Of a stretch of 64,000 nt of DNA, positions 47,306 to 59,500 are shown piece by piece. A program made the translations under genes and the position numbers. The first letter of the stretch is position 1, and every line of letters starts with the position of its first letter. The stretch is from contig NC_069133.1 in the NCBI RefSeq assembly GCF_026914265.1, positions 50,605,182 through 50,669,181 of the forward strand, read 5' to 3'. The DNA comes from Mya arenaria. Lineage: Eukaryota; Mollusca; Bivalvia; Myida; Myidae. Below the pieces are notes generated by a model that was given only the letters and a program-made list of their open reading frames with translations, did not search any database and was not told where the DNA came from.

Positions 47306-50300
47306 AGTAATCAGGCTGGCAGCTATGATTCAGAATTTGAGTATGACAGTGAATCTGAAAGAAAAAGGTAAACTAGGAAACAAGATGATTTAAGTATTAC
47401 TTTATGATATATATACAAAACTATTAGAGCTTCATTTTTAGGAAGTAAGTCTTATAAGATAAACTTTTATTGAAATGAAGTCATATAAACAAGTAACATT
47501 TTGATAAAGTATCATTCCCTGTTCTAATCTTGCTGATTCACAAATGGGGAGAGTTTTCTCTCTATAAAATTAAAAGTATGGAACAAGAAAATTGTGAATT
47601 AATGTTTATATTTACTTGAGAGACACCTGATATAAGTATCCTGTATGTAAAGTAGCAGAAACAAAAACGTTATTCATTTATTATCAGACGCAGGTATGAA
47701 GATTTGGCAAAGAAGGAGAAAAAGAAAAAGTCAAGCAAGGGACATAAGCGGGAATTGGAGGAGGAATATAACAAGTGAGTAACTTTGGTGACCAGGGAAA
47801 AGAAACCAGCTGCTTGTCCTACATTTTTTATCCCACCTTCTTATAATAAGCTATTTTTGTTAAATTTTAGTTGCGATAGAGAATAAAACATTACACCTTG
47901 GTAAAGGTTTTGTAAGTAAGCATCCGCAAGTCATTATCTCAGCAAATACATCATTGCATGTATTGCATTGAAGCTTTAGTTATGTTCCCAACTATCCAAC
48001 CTACTTAATAAATACTTAAGTAATTGTTGACATGAAGTTAATAGTACTTCATGATTGCCTATCTGCAATTTTATTGGCTAAACATGTAGGTTGTATTCTA
48101 ATTACCCTTTATTATTTAATTCCGAAATTCAGGTTAAGGTTTTGCATGTTAGCACACATAGGTTAATATCTCAGCAACTACGTAATTTTATTATTCAACT
48201 TAGAAATTCTGTTTAAGATTTTGAATGTTGTACTTATCTCAGCAAATTTACATTACATATTCATTGAAATTTTATACAAAGGCTCCCAGCCATCAAACCT
48301 TCCTAATTAAAGTTAGATAACTCTGTCCTGCATATAATATAAATTTTGCCCCATTATTATTCCACACAGAAATTTTGGTTATGGTTTTACATGTAAGCAC
48401 AAGTCAGTCATTAACTCAACAACTACTTGATGTAATGCATTGAAACTTAAAACAATCAAGTATGATTACTCTTTCTTTGCCCCTTGGCTATTTGACATAG
48501 AAATTCTGGTTTAATTTTTGCATTTAATCTAATTTTGCAGTTATCCATGCATGTTTTAAAACAACTTTGCAATCCTGAAAGTTAAAAGCAGAGTAATAGT
48601 CGAGCACAGTCTCTGTGACAGCTCTTGTTTGAAAACTTTATCACATACATTATCATGATCAGTGTTTTTTAATTGCATGTACATACAGCAATTCAAAAGT
48701 CAATAAATGATTTTTATTTCAGGGAAGAGGGACGGATTATGCGACACAAAATTATAAGTTTAAATGCAGTATCCTTTTTTGAGTACATTTCTGCTAGCAG
48801 TCTGTTTGCTCTAGTTGAAATAGATGGCTGGTACATTGGTAGATCATTATGCATGTTCTACAATGGAGTCTAGGTGAATTAATGTTGTTCAGACCTCTGG
48901 ATTTTTAAACATGCCAGATGTTTAAGACAAATACATGGTAGACAACTGTTGTGTGTTTTACCAGATGAATACCGATACTCCAACGTTCTAAGCACTGGCC
49001 TCATAAGCTGGGTGCCTGGTGTGGGAGTCACTGGAAGTATTTATATACATCATTTTTGATATAATGTGGTCAGGGTTGGAACACTCGACATCCATGTTAC
49101 AAATCAATGATTTATTGCTAAGTCTCTTGGCAGTCCAATTATTATGGTAAAAACTTAAGACTGCTCAGGTTATTGTGGATTTGTGTTTTGGGGAAGATAA
49201 TTAAAATCATTAACTGTCTTTTTAATGTCAATCTGATATATTTAATAATCTCTTATTAATAAGTAATCATTGGTGATAGTGATTATTCAGTTCCTTTAAC
49301 TTATATTCAGTTTGACAAACATAAACTGCTAGTCAACAACTACCTTCAATATTATGGAGGAAAAGCAGGAGAATTTAAAAGAGACACGTAAGTCAATGTT
49401 TCTTACTCATTTACTATATAAATGTGAAACTTCACTACATACATAATAATTATTCATTTCATTTGTCAAAAGTACAGGAAAATGTTTTCTTAAGTACAAT
49501 AATGGAATAATTTTGCATTTGCATTTTTATGAAAATTGACACGTTTATAATGCAGCTATTTAAGAACTTTGCTAGCCAGCGTTCTCAATCAAACCATTAA
49601 TTGAAAGGTCTCCTTTTATATTTTCACAAGAATATGCTGAAAACCATCACTGTCATAACCATAATGATGCTACTTTGACTTCAGTTCTAAGGACAAGACA
49701 GACCTGGATGTAATCCGAGAGCATCACAAGTTTCTGTGGACAGAGGAGGACGACCCAGATGAAACCTGGTACTCTTAAATAGATTGAATAGATCTTTGAA
49801 ATCATCACTATTTCATTGAACTTTAAATTCTGTTTCAAAAAAAAAATGGTTGAATCATATATATTGTTATTATGCCCCCACAAAGTGGCGGCATATAGGG
49901 TTGCCCTTGTCCGTACGTACGTCTGTCTGTACGTACGTACGTCCCGAAGATTGTTTCCGATCTAATTCTTGAAAACCGTTTGTCCAATCCTCACCAAACT
50001 TTAAACACATGTTTGTGACCATAATATCTTGATCAAGTTCGATAGTCATGGAAATCGCTGTAGTCATTTAGGAGTTACGGCCCTTTTTTGCCAAAAATAC
50101 TTCAAAAATATATGTTTCCAATCTAATTCTTGAAAACTGTTTGTCCAATCCTCACCAAACTTTAAACACATGTTTGTGACCATAATATCTTGATCAAGTT
50201 CGATAGTCATGGAAATCGCTTTAGTCATTTAGGAGTTACGGCCCTTTTTTGCCAAAAATACTTCAAAAATATATGTTTCCAATCTAATTCTTGAAAAGTA

Positions 50301-53300
50301 TGTGTCCAATGTGGATCCAACAAGTTTTTTCCTGCCTGAATGGCGCCATATAACCTATACAGTCTTGCGATGCCGTAAAACCCAACTCAACTCAACTTAT
50401 CCTATATGTGCAGATTATCCTGAATAATCATTATGGCTTATTTTCTGTGACAAAAAATCGAAGTGGGGGCATCCGTGTCCTATGGACACATTTCTAGTTG
50501 TCTCTGTATTGCTGTTGTTGTCACTGGTGGTGTCGATGCTTTTGGTCTCTGTGCTGCTGTTGTCATCTCTGATGGTGTCAATGTTTTTAGTCTCTGGGCT
50601 GCTGTTGTCATCTCTGATGGTGTCAATGTTTTTAGTCTCTGTGCTGCTGTTGTCATCTCTGGTGGTGTCATTGATGTTGTGCAATAGTTAAACTTTTGCC
50701 ATTGCTCGAAAACCTTTTTAGCATATATACAAATGAAACTTGCTACACATATTGTCATAGACAATACACTTATGTTAAAATATGCCCATTACTCAGGCTT
50801 TTATAGTTGTGAAGTTATGCTGTTTATTCTCCTGAAAAACACAAAAGTCGAGCATTGGTCTTCTCTCTTGTCTCAGTATCTGATGGCAGAGATGTCAAAG
50901 TATATTGACAATAGTTGAGCCTTTTGCTTTAAATTAATGTTTTTTACAGAAGTTTTGAAAAAAAATCAATATTAAACAAATAATTTAACAGTATAAGTGT
51001 CAAAGCATTGTATAACACACATTTTGCTATAACATTTGGGATTTTTTTGTCTCATTTGAGAAGAATTGAAGAACATTGCAAACTTTAGTAATTCAATTCA
51101 TAGACATCGGCATCGGATGGAATTTTTTATTGTCAATTTGCATTGTTAAACTCTGTAAGTTATTTCCAGGGCGAAGCGCTTAGCAAAGAAGTACTATGAC
51201 AAGCTGTTCAAGGAGTATTGTATCGCTGACCTAAGTAGATACAAGGAGAACAAGGTCGCTATGCGCTGGCGAATTGAACGGGAAGTGATGGAAGGAAAAG
51301 GTAGGGGAGGACTAGTCAAATTGTACACGTGATAAGAAATTGGTCTAAAATTAGATGTCTGCTGATCTGTATCATGCTGTTCATCTTAGTGATTAAACAT
51401 AGCAATGCTACTCTGATACAGAGGGCCGTGACATATGTTGGAATAAAATCTTTTACATATATTGCTATTTCTGACATATTTTGGTTTAAATATATCTATA
51501 TCTATAGATAGAAACATCTGGGGGCTACTAACAGTGGGGTAGCTTCTGCTTTGCTTAAAAGCATGGGCCAGCACACAATTATTTTACCGTAAAAAATAAC
51601 AAAAACTACAACACAAAATGAGACCTTTTGTTGACATTTATGTTAATTTCCCCTTTAGATAAATGTCAAAATGCAACATTAGCCAGACTATGTATTAAAT
51701 AAAAAACGATGCCCTAGGTCCAATATTTGAATGTCTGCACATTAAAATTGGTTGAGCTACACACATGACTACGGAGTTCCATTGGCTGCATCCTGTCCTG
51801 TCTGAACAATCGTTTTGTGTTGTTCCAAAAGTATTGCACTTACTCACATAAAACAAGGTTTATTGGTCAGAATGGGCTGTTGTGCACCTGTCATTGTTAA
51901 CGTATTTCACTAGGGCTAACAAGAGTTAAGGCCCTTGACTTAGTGAAAATAGGAATGAAAAATATTGCGTCACATGTAGCTCCAATAGTATTGCTTCTTA
52001 CCTGCATATACTTAAGTACATATTTGGTTCAGTATAGGCTGATGTTCTCCTGCCTTCATGACACATTTCTCTTGGCTAACAAGAGTTATGGTCAAAGCTC
52101 CAAAATTGCTTGCACTTTCACTCATGAAACTGTTTAGGAGTGTTAATAGTCATGGGAAGTTATGCACTTGCAATTTTTGTGATATTTTCACTTTGTCTAA
52201 CTTGAGTTATGACTCTTGAACTAGTAAAATATTGTCTAAAAATATTGAGTCAAATGCAGCATTTGAATTATTGCAGCTACAGGTACATTCATTTGACATT
52301 TACAGGCTTATCGGTAATGATATAGGTTAAACACTTCTGTAATTTGGCCTAGCCCTCTATATGTGGGATTAATTAGCATATGGCATCCTAGCAGGGGAAT
52401 ACAAGTCCAGAGATAACTTCAAAAATTTACAGAAAACGGCATAAATCCAAAATATTTCAGTAAGTCTGTATGAATCTTAAAACAAATTCTGACTGCTAAA
52501 TAAGTATAAGCACTCTCTTCTTGATGTGATAAATACTTAATGACTGTATATTCCAGGCCAGTTTCTATGTGGAAACAAGAAATGTAATGAGCACCGGGAC
52601 CTGAAGAGTTGGGAGGTCAACTTTGCCTACATGGAGGATGGGGAGAAGAAAAACGCTCTCGTTAAACTCAGTATGCCTTATATTATACTAAAAAAATATT
52701 TATGTAACTTGAAAGAAGAGAAGGTACTCTTGTAAACTTTCAATGTGTATTTGGTTCTCCTGTAACCTCACCATTGTGTAACCTTATCATACTTGTACTT
52801 TTTTTTCAGGATTGTGTCCAGACTGCTCATATAAACTGAACTACCATCACAAGTATGTTTCTTGTTACACAAAATAATGACACTTTCATACAAAAAAAAT
52901 TTTCTTCATTTTTTTGTAATTCTTTTAATTAAGTTTACCAAACATCTGAATTATACTCATGATAGGTAAGTTATATGAATTTTTTTTTTTTTAAAGCATT
53001 AAGTTGATAAATGAAAAATTTCTATTGGACGTTGTCCTTTCCAATGACTCATTCATCTGCCCCTGAAATAAATTTTAATCGGGAGTTTTAATGCTGGGAA
53101 GTTGAAAATTTAATGTTATATTTCAAATGTGATGCTTCAATTATAGCCGGTTTGTAGCCAGTGTTTCTTGTATAATTCTTTGTTTTTTGTACAAAGAATT
53201 ACTGAGAATTACAACAAACATTGGCTACACCCAAACAAGCCAAACTTGAAAATGATATTTGAAATGAATCAGAAAAAACAATAGAACTGATAATCCATTG

Positions 53301-55113
53301 GCTGTCACTCAATCCTCTATCAAATGCCATATTTTACATTTCAGAAAGAAAGAGGCCAAGCCAGCGCAAAAGTCAGAGTCAAAGAAGCATAAAAAGCCCA
53401 AGAAACACAGACGCGATTCAGATGACTCACATTCAGGTACTTGTACTAATTCTGAAAGAGACATCTGATTTTACCTCTACATTATTTTACTCTTTTATGT
53501 ACAGCTCTAAAAGCTGACCTCTTGAGCTAATTGTGTTTTCAATGAAAACACATATGGGTATTTCATAGCGATGGTTGGCATCAGCACGGATATCCTCTAT
53601 CTCAAATCAAATTGGGGTTTTGACACTTACTGATTTTAAAGGGAAGAAACCATTTTTAATCTATCAAATTAAAGTATATATACATGTATTTGGACTAATT
53701 GAAGTAAGCAACTTAAGCCTGTTAAGGTATGTTAAGGTATTGATGTTAAGGTATTTTTAGTAAAATACGAAAATATTCAAAGTAAACACGGGTCACACTT
53801 ATTTCATATGTTGCTAAATAATTGAGATAAATTCTGCCTTCAAATTTGGGTGTAATTCAATCAACACATTATAAGAAATTATTGAGTAACATTCACATTT
53901 GTATTAAGGTAATCTGGTATCACTGTCCATTCCTTATGCTACAGATGAAGAAGCATCCAACATACCCACATCATCAAAGGACAATCCAGAGACCTCTCAG
54001 CCCAACAAAGATCAGCCAACAGCTGAAAACATCTGGAGTGGACCTGCCAAAATTGTTGAGGAAAAATCTAGGTTTGTGCATTTTATTATTAAGGACAAGA
54101 ATATTTCTCAGGTGCTCATTAATTTGGATTTTAGACCTGGGTGATGAAATACTCTTTCTGTACGAGTTTGGGCCATTAATGTGTTTAGCTGATCAGAATG
54201 AATCTGGGTCCATCTTCACTAACATCTTGAGTCTGCGTTTCAGACCCAGAAAACCTTTTACTTCAAGGTTTCAAATGATCTATTATGTTACTAATTTTGA
54301 CAAAAGATGTGTGCCTGATTATTTAGACAGATACAGCACATTTTACCATCTTTGCTCTTGTAATAACATTTTTACAACAAAATTAACAACCTCTCGGGTG
54401 AGGGGCAGACACATTAACCAGTAGACCACTCTTACTCTGGTTAACAGATCTATATTAATTAACAAGATTAGACACTGTCAAATAGACCATAATCTGTTTG
54501 GTTTGGAAATGTTACATTGGCTAATGGATATAGCTGAGAAAGGACCTTATAACTAGAAATTCAATTGTTATGACGAGATAACAAGTGATGATCATTTGTG
54601 TAATTTACCGGTAGTGTAATTGCCATTTATGTTTCCGAGTGCTTACCACTCTTAAAATAAGACATTAACAGTATTTTATGTAACGTAGTAGAGGTCAGCA
54701 TTTTTGTGCATAATAGATCAAATACATGTACCGGTACATGAAGACATAGACTTTGTTGCAATTAATGGTAGCTTAACTTTTATGTAAACGGTAAAAAGTT
54801 AATGTATTGTAAACAAACAAATGTATTCAAAGGGAGTGGCAATGATGGCAAGAATAAGTTTATTAATTTGGTTTTATATTAACCATATGTGACTGACTTA
54901 AAGTTTGCCTTTGAAACTCAGGTGAGTGGATGATTTAGTATGACAACTCTGCCAAATTCACCAAACCTCACAGTCATTTAGGCTAATAACTAGAATAGGG
55001 TGCACTGAATGCTAGACTCTGATTGGCATGTTTAAAATGATTAACTATAACTGGCTTTATATCTTTTCAGGGAGGAAGAATTTGATGAATACTTTGCTGA
55101 CATGTTTTTGTGA
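47306..55113 (+). CDS. FRA10AC1: FRA10AC1 homologue, spliceosome-associated protein (5' end missing)
   Basis: Nuclear protein; the human form has been found in spliceosomes. Eleven exons were assembled with consistent phases: 47306-47367, 47688-47774, 48723-48768, 49311-49387, 49685-49768, 51170-51300, 52557-52670, 52810-52852, 53345-53436, 53945-54071, 55071-55113. They encode 301 residues plus an unlocated N-terminus (human about 315). Diagnostic stretches are NNYLQYYGGKAGEFKRD, SKDKTDLDVIREHHKFLW, AKRLAKKYYDKLFKEYCIAD, LKSWEVNFAYMEDGEKKNAL and the end EEEFDEYFADMFL. CGNKKC and CPDC make a CxxxxC..CxxC pair that could bind zinc. A Lys-rich segment (KKHKKPKKHRR) precedes the acidic Ser/Glu C-terminal part. 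Introns hold several tandem repeats. It converges with POLN. Confidence 0.96.
47880..48632 (-). repeat. Dispersed element with degenerate ~250-bp internal units
   Basis: Units share 'aattctggttaaggttttgcatgt', 'atctcagcaactac' and 'tgcattgaaactt'. The right end, read on the minus strand, begins ACAAGAGCTGTCACAGAGAC, the same kind of head as at 27,841. It lies in a FRA10AC1 intron. Confidence 0.6.
49869..50498. mobile_element. Non-autonomous element with exact 161-bp internal repeats
   Basis: The left end TTATTATGCCCCCACAAAGT and right end GTGGGGGCATCCGTGTCC have short inverted similarity (TGCCCCCAC/GTGGGGGCA). A CGTACGTACGTC-type simple stretch lies near the left. GTTTCCGATCTAATTCTTGA or its close variant starts at 49,953, 50,114 and 50,275, exactly 161 bases apart. 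No protein is encoded. It lies in a FRA10AC1 intron. Confidence 0.75.
50500..50679. repeat. Four tandem 45-bp units
   Basis: Units starting GTCTCTGTGCTGCTGTTGTC at 50,500, 50,545, 50,590 and 50,635. The length is a multiple of 3, so several frames stay open on both strands. The sequence is unrelated to the 45-bp array at 38.6 kb. It directly abuts the preceding element. Confidence 0.9.
51760..52320. repeat. Degenerate tandem repeat, ~150-170-bp units
   Basis: Units share 'ggctaacaagagttatgg', 'cccttgacttagtgaaaat', 'gcgtcacatgtagctccaa' and 'attgcacttactcac'. It lies in a FRA10AC1 intron. No coding potential is seen. Confidence 0.6.
53119..53268. repeat. Fold-back MITE in FRA10AC1 intron
   Basis: ATTTCAAATGTGATGCTTCA...TTTGTAGCCAGTGTTTC on the left is inverted on the right as AACAAACATTGGCTAC...CTTGAAAATGATATTTGAAAT. 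The centre is a TTCTTTG/CAAAGAA hairpin at about 53,181-53,201. Confidence 0.75.
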
Positions 55114-55731
55114 CGAAGGAGCAATATCTTGGTGTATTGTTGAACTGTACTAAAAAGCCTTATACAGCATTATATAGCAAGGCTAGTGGTACAATGTGAT
55201 ATTACAGCACGGTATTTTATGACATTATGGTACATTTGTGTGCTGTAAACTACAATTTCAATCCTGTTAAATGTATATCTAAGGCAACATCCATAATGCT
55301 ACAAGTGATTGTTATATTTATATCATAATGATATCGCCATCATGACATTTAAAGGTCATTATATATTTTTGATGCATACATGTAACAAGTTTAAAAACTA
55401 TCTAAAATGTGGGCGTTACGTCATTAATTCATAGCTTTGGAAATGGCCAGGCTATAAGGTGATGTTTTATGTATTAAGCGCAGAAAATTGGCATAGAAGT
55501 ATTTATATACAGATACCAATAGAATCACACATTTGTGGTCATTCAAAATGGAATTTATAAAAGTTCATTCATTTACTAAAACGGCTAAGATTTGGGTTTT
55601 TTATCGACTTCAGAAAACTTGTTGAATAACTTGTGTTTGAAATGACCATTCATGTGAGATTCTCTAAGTAATTATCAAAAACATTGCTTCACTCTGGAAA
55701 ACAGATTGACATGTACCACAAACTGTTGATG

Positions 55732-55737
55732 AATAAA
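55732..55737 (+). terminator. FRA10AC1: Candidate poly(A) signal of FRA10AC1
   Basis: AATAAA about 620 bases after the FRA10AC1 stop codon, within an AT-rich spacer. Confidence 0.45.
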
Positions 55738-55759
55738 ATATTGAATTTGTTTTCATGTT

Positions 55760-55765
55760 TTTATT
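55760..55765 (-). terminator. POLN: Candidate poly(A) signal of POLN
   Basis: Minus-strand AATAAA (forward TTTATT) about 750 bases after the POLN stop codon, only 22 bases beyond the opposing FRA10AC1 signal. Other TTTATT sites nearby could serve instead. Confidence 0.4.
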
Positions 55766-56510
55766 CAATAACAAACAAATCATTTAGATAGAAACAAATA
55801 AAAAGAACACCCATTACAGCAGTTTTTTAATGTATTTCTGTGTAAGGAATAGTGACAACAATATAACTTTCTCCTTGTTACTTGCTGCAAAAAACAAGTA
55901 TGTGTGAAGCTGTTACACATTTTTTTTTTATTTACATTATTCTTGTGTAAATGGGTCACAATTTAATACTAACATACTTAAAGAGCATTTTTTAGTTATT
56001 AAATAATTGAATATTCAGTCAGACTGATATCTAGGAATTCTATGTCATTTCCAAGAAATAGAAGCCATTCAAGATAATAAATCTAATATTTAGAAGTGCA
56101 TTGAGCGGTAATTACAAAAAATACCATTCAGTTTCAAATCAGGTTGGATATATATTAATATTATTCCTAGTTTTATATAATTATGTACTTTAGAATAGAG
56201 AAGAAAGCTGATATCAAGTTTAGCAGTCGTACAATAATGGAAAGTATCATTTTGGTATCTAACAAATCAAAAGCTTTTCAAAGCAGAATACCGGTATTTA
56301 AGAGCTGATATCCATTTTTTTCCTTTTTTTGTAGGTTTAGGCAAAACACAAACATTTTCAAAAAGTTTCTGGTTACAATTGATTCCACAGCTTGTCTTTC
56401 AAGTGAAAACATCTTTTTATGTATGTCCCTACAACTCGTACAATAGTTCTGTCAGAGAAGCAGGCCTGACCGCCACAATAGTTCAGTTTCCCTTTTTAAT
56501 ACAGTCAGCC

Positions 56511-59500
56511 TTACACAGGGTGTTCAACAAGCGACAGATGGCCCCACTTTTTGCCAGTTGATATTGACACAGGGGTAGGAACTTTTAACGTGAAGCCTGG
56601 AAACTTTTTCTCCTCCTCCATCACTGACTTGACCAAGTCTGGAATGATAATTTTAAAATAGTAAAAAAATCATTACTGATTGTTCAAAATATTGTTATCT
56701 TAATAGCTGCTTACTGGTCTAATTGAAAATGAAAAGTTAATTGATAGAAATAACTCTAAAGCCAATTGTCGGAGAGACTTTGGGTGTATTGAAAGTCAGC
56801 TATCAGAGAAAGATTATACGAAAAATCATTAGGTTGTATGGACATTTTTGTACAGACACAACTTCAGTATAACCTTTCAGGAGTTATCATGTCATTGTTT
56901 ATTCCAATATTAAGGAATAGCAGTTAATTGTTATGTTGTAATCATTGGTTAAAATGCGATACTGAATAAATAAATAGATCATTCAACATATATACTGGGT
57001 AGTCAATAACCTTTTTCTAACAATAAATGCTCAGCTGCAGATGATTTTATCGATTTTTATTCGTGATAAATAATCCTTTAAAATGTATGGATTAATCACC
57101 TTAAGCAAGTATGCATTGTATGACCAACTACAGCATAAGCACACAGACATTTTTTTAATTAAACTTTCTCCAAGGTTCTATTCTTACTTTATTTAAATAT
57201 TTAAATATTTTAATTAAACTTTCATCCCTCCAACATCTTTGTGAAACTTGAGGACAAATAAGTATTTACCAATGACTGTTTTGAGCTGGCTGTCCTCTGC
57301 CTCTAACAAGAGCTCATCATGGATTTGAACCAGCAGCCTGGAGGACAATATGGGAATTAATCACAATTTACATGTAACACGAACTCATTGCTAATTGATC
57401 AGAAAATGGCATTTTAACTATTCACTTGTTACAAGTAATCTGAAACTTTGTGTCCAACACTTATTTTGACAAACAACTGCAAACACAAGGTTAGACACAC
57501 AACCTTAAACATATGGTTAGACACACAACTTTAAACACCAACGTTAGACACACAACCTTAAACACCAATGTTAGACACACAACCTTAAACACCAATGTTA
57601 GACACACAACCTTAAACACCAACGTTAGACACACAACCTTAAACACCAATGTTAGACACACAACCTTAAACACCAACGTTAGACACACAACCTTAAACAC
57701 CAACGTTAGACACACAACCTTAAACACCAATGTAAGACACACAACCTTAAACACCAATGTTAGACACACAACCTTAAACACCAATGTTAGACACACAACC
57801 TTAAACACCAATGTTAGACACACAACCTTAAACACCAATGTTAGACACAACCTTAAACACCAACGTTAGACACACAACCTTAAACATATGGTTAAACACA
57901 CAACTTTAAACACCAATGTTAGACACACAACCTTAAACACCAATGTTAGACACACAACCTTAAACACCAATGTTAGACACAACCTTAAACACCAACGTTA
58001 GACACACACAACCTTAAACACCAATGTAAGACATATAACCTTAAACACCAATGTTAGACGCACAACCTTAAAGACCAATGTTAGACACACAACCTTAAAC
58101 ACCAATGTTAGACGCACAACCTTAAACACCAACGTTAGACACACAACCTTAAACACCAACGTTAGACACACAACCTTAAACACCAACGTTAGACACACAA
58201 CCTTAAACACCAATGCTAGACACACATCCTTAAACATCAACATTAGACACAATCAATGTTAGACACACATTAGATACACAACCTTCGACACACAACCATA
58301 GACACAAAACTTTCGACACACAACCATAGACACACAACTTTTGACACACAACTTTAGACACACAACTTTAGACACAAAACCTTAGACACACAACCTTAGA
58401 CACACAACCCTATACAAACAACTTTAGACACACCACTATACACATTACCTCAGACACAAACCCTTAGACAAAAAACCCATCGAAAAACAACTTTTGACAC
58501 ACATCTAGACACATAACCTTAGACACACAACCTTAGACACACAAACTTAGACATACAACTTTAGACACACAACCTTAGACACACAACCTTAGAGGCACAA
58601 CATTAGACACACAACCTTAGACACACAACCTTAGACAAACAACTTTAGACACACAACCTTAGACAAAAACCCTTAGACAAACAACTTAAGACACACCACT
58701 ATAGACACCCAACCTTAGAAACTCAACCTAAGAAACAAAACCTTAAACACACACTGTGAGACACACAATTTAAGTCACACAACCTAAGACATATAACTTT
58801 AGACAAGCAACCTTAGACACAAAACTTGAGACACACAACCAACGACACACAACATTAGACACACAACCTAAGACACATTACTTAAGACACACAACCATCG
58901 ACACACAACCATCTACACACAACCATCAACACACAACCATCAACACACAAGAATTAACACACAAGAATCAACACACAAGAATCAACACACAACATTAAAC
59001 ACACAACCTAAGACACACAACATTAGACACACAACATAAGACACACAACCTAAGACACACAACTTAAGACACACAACCTTTCAGACAAAACCTTAGACAC
59101 ACAACCTTTCAGACACAACCTTAGACACACAACCTTTCAGACAAAACCTAAGACACACAACCTTTCAGACAAAACCTTCGACACACAACCTTTCAGACAA
59201 CACCTAAGACACACAACCTTTCAGACAAAACCTTAGACACACAATGTTAGACACACAACCTTTCAGACAAAACCTTAAACACACAACCTTTCAGACAAAA
59301 CCTTAGACACACAATGTTAGACACACAACCTTTCAGACAAAACCTTAGACACACAATCTTTCAGACAAAACCTTAGACACACAATCTTTCAGACAAAACC
59401 ATAGACACACAACTTTCAGACAAAACCTAAGACACACAACCTTTCAGACAAAACCTTAGACACACAATGTTAGACACACAACCTTTCAGACAAAACCTTA

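Noticed and set aside
53846-54424. A 192-codon plus-strand frame
   Set aside because: It overlaps the FRA10AC1 exon at 53,945-54,071 in another frame and then runs through intron; the spliced frame matches FRA10AC1.
57491-58252. Frames of 84-119 codons on both strands in the 27-bp array
   Set aside because: Pure periodicity of a minisatellite inside a POLN intron.
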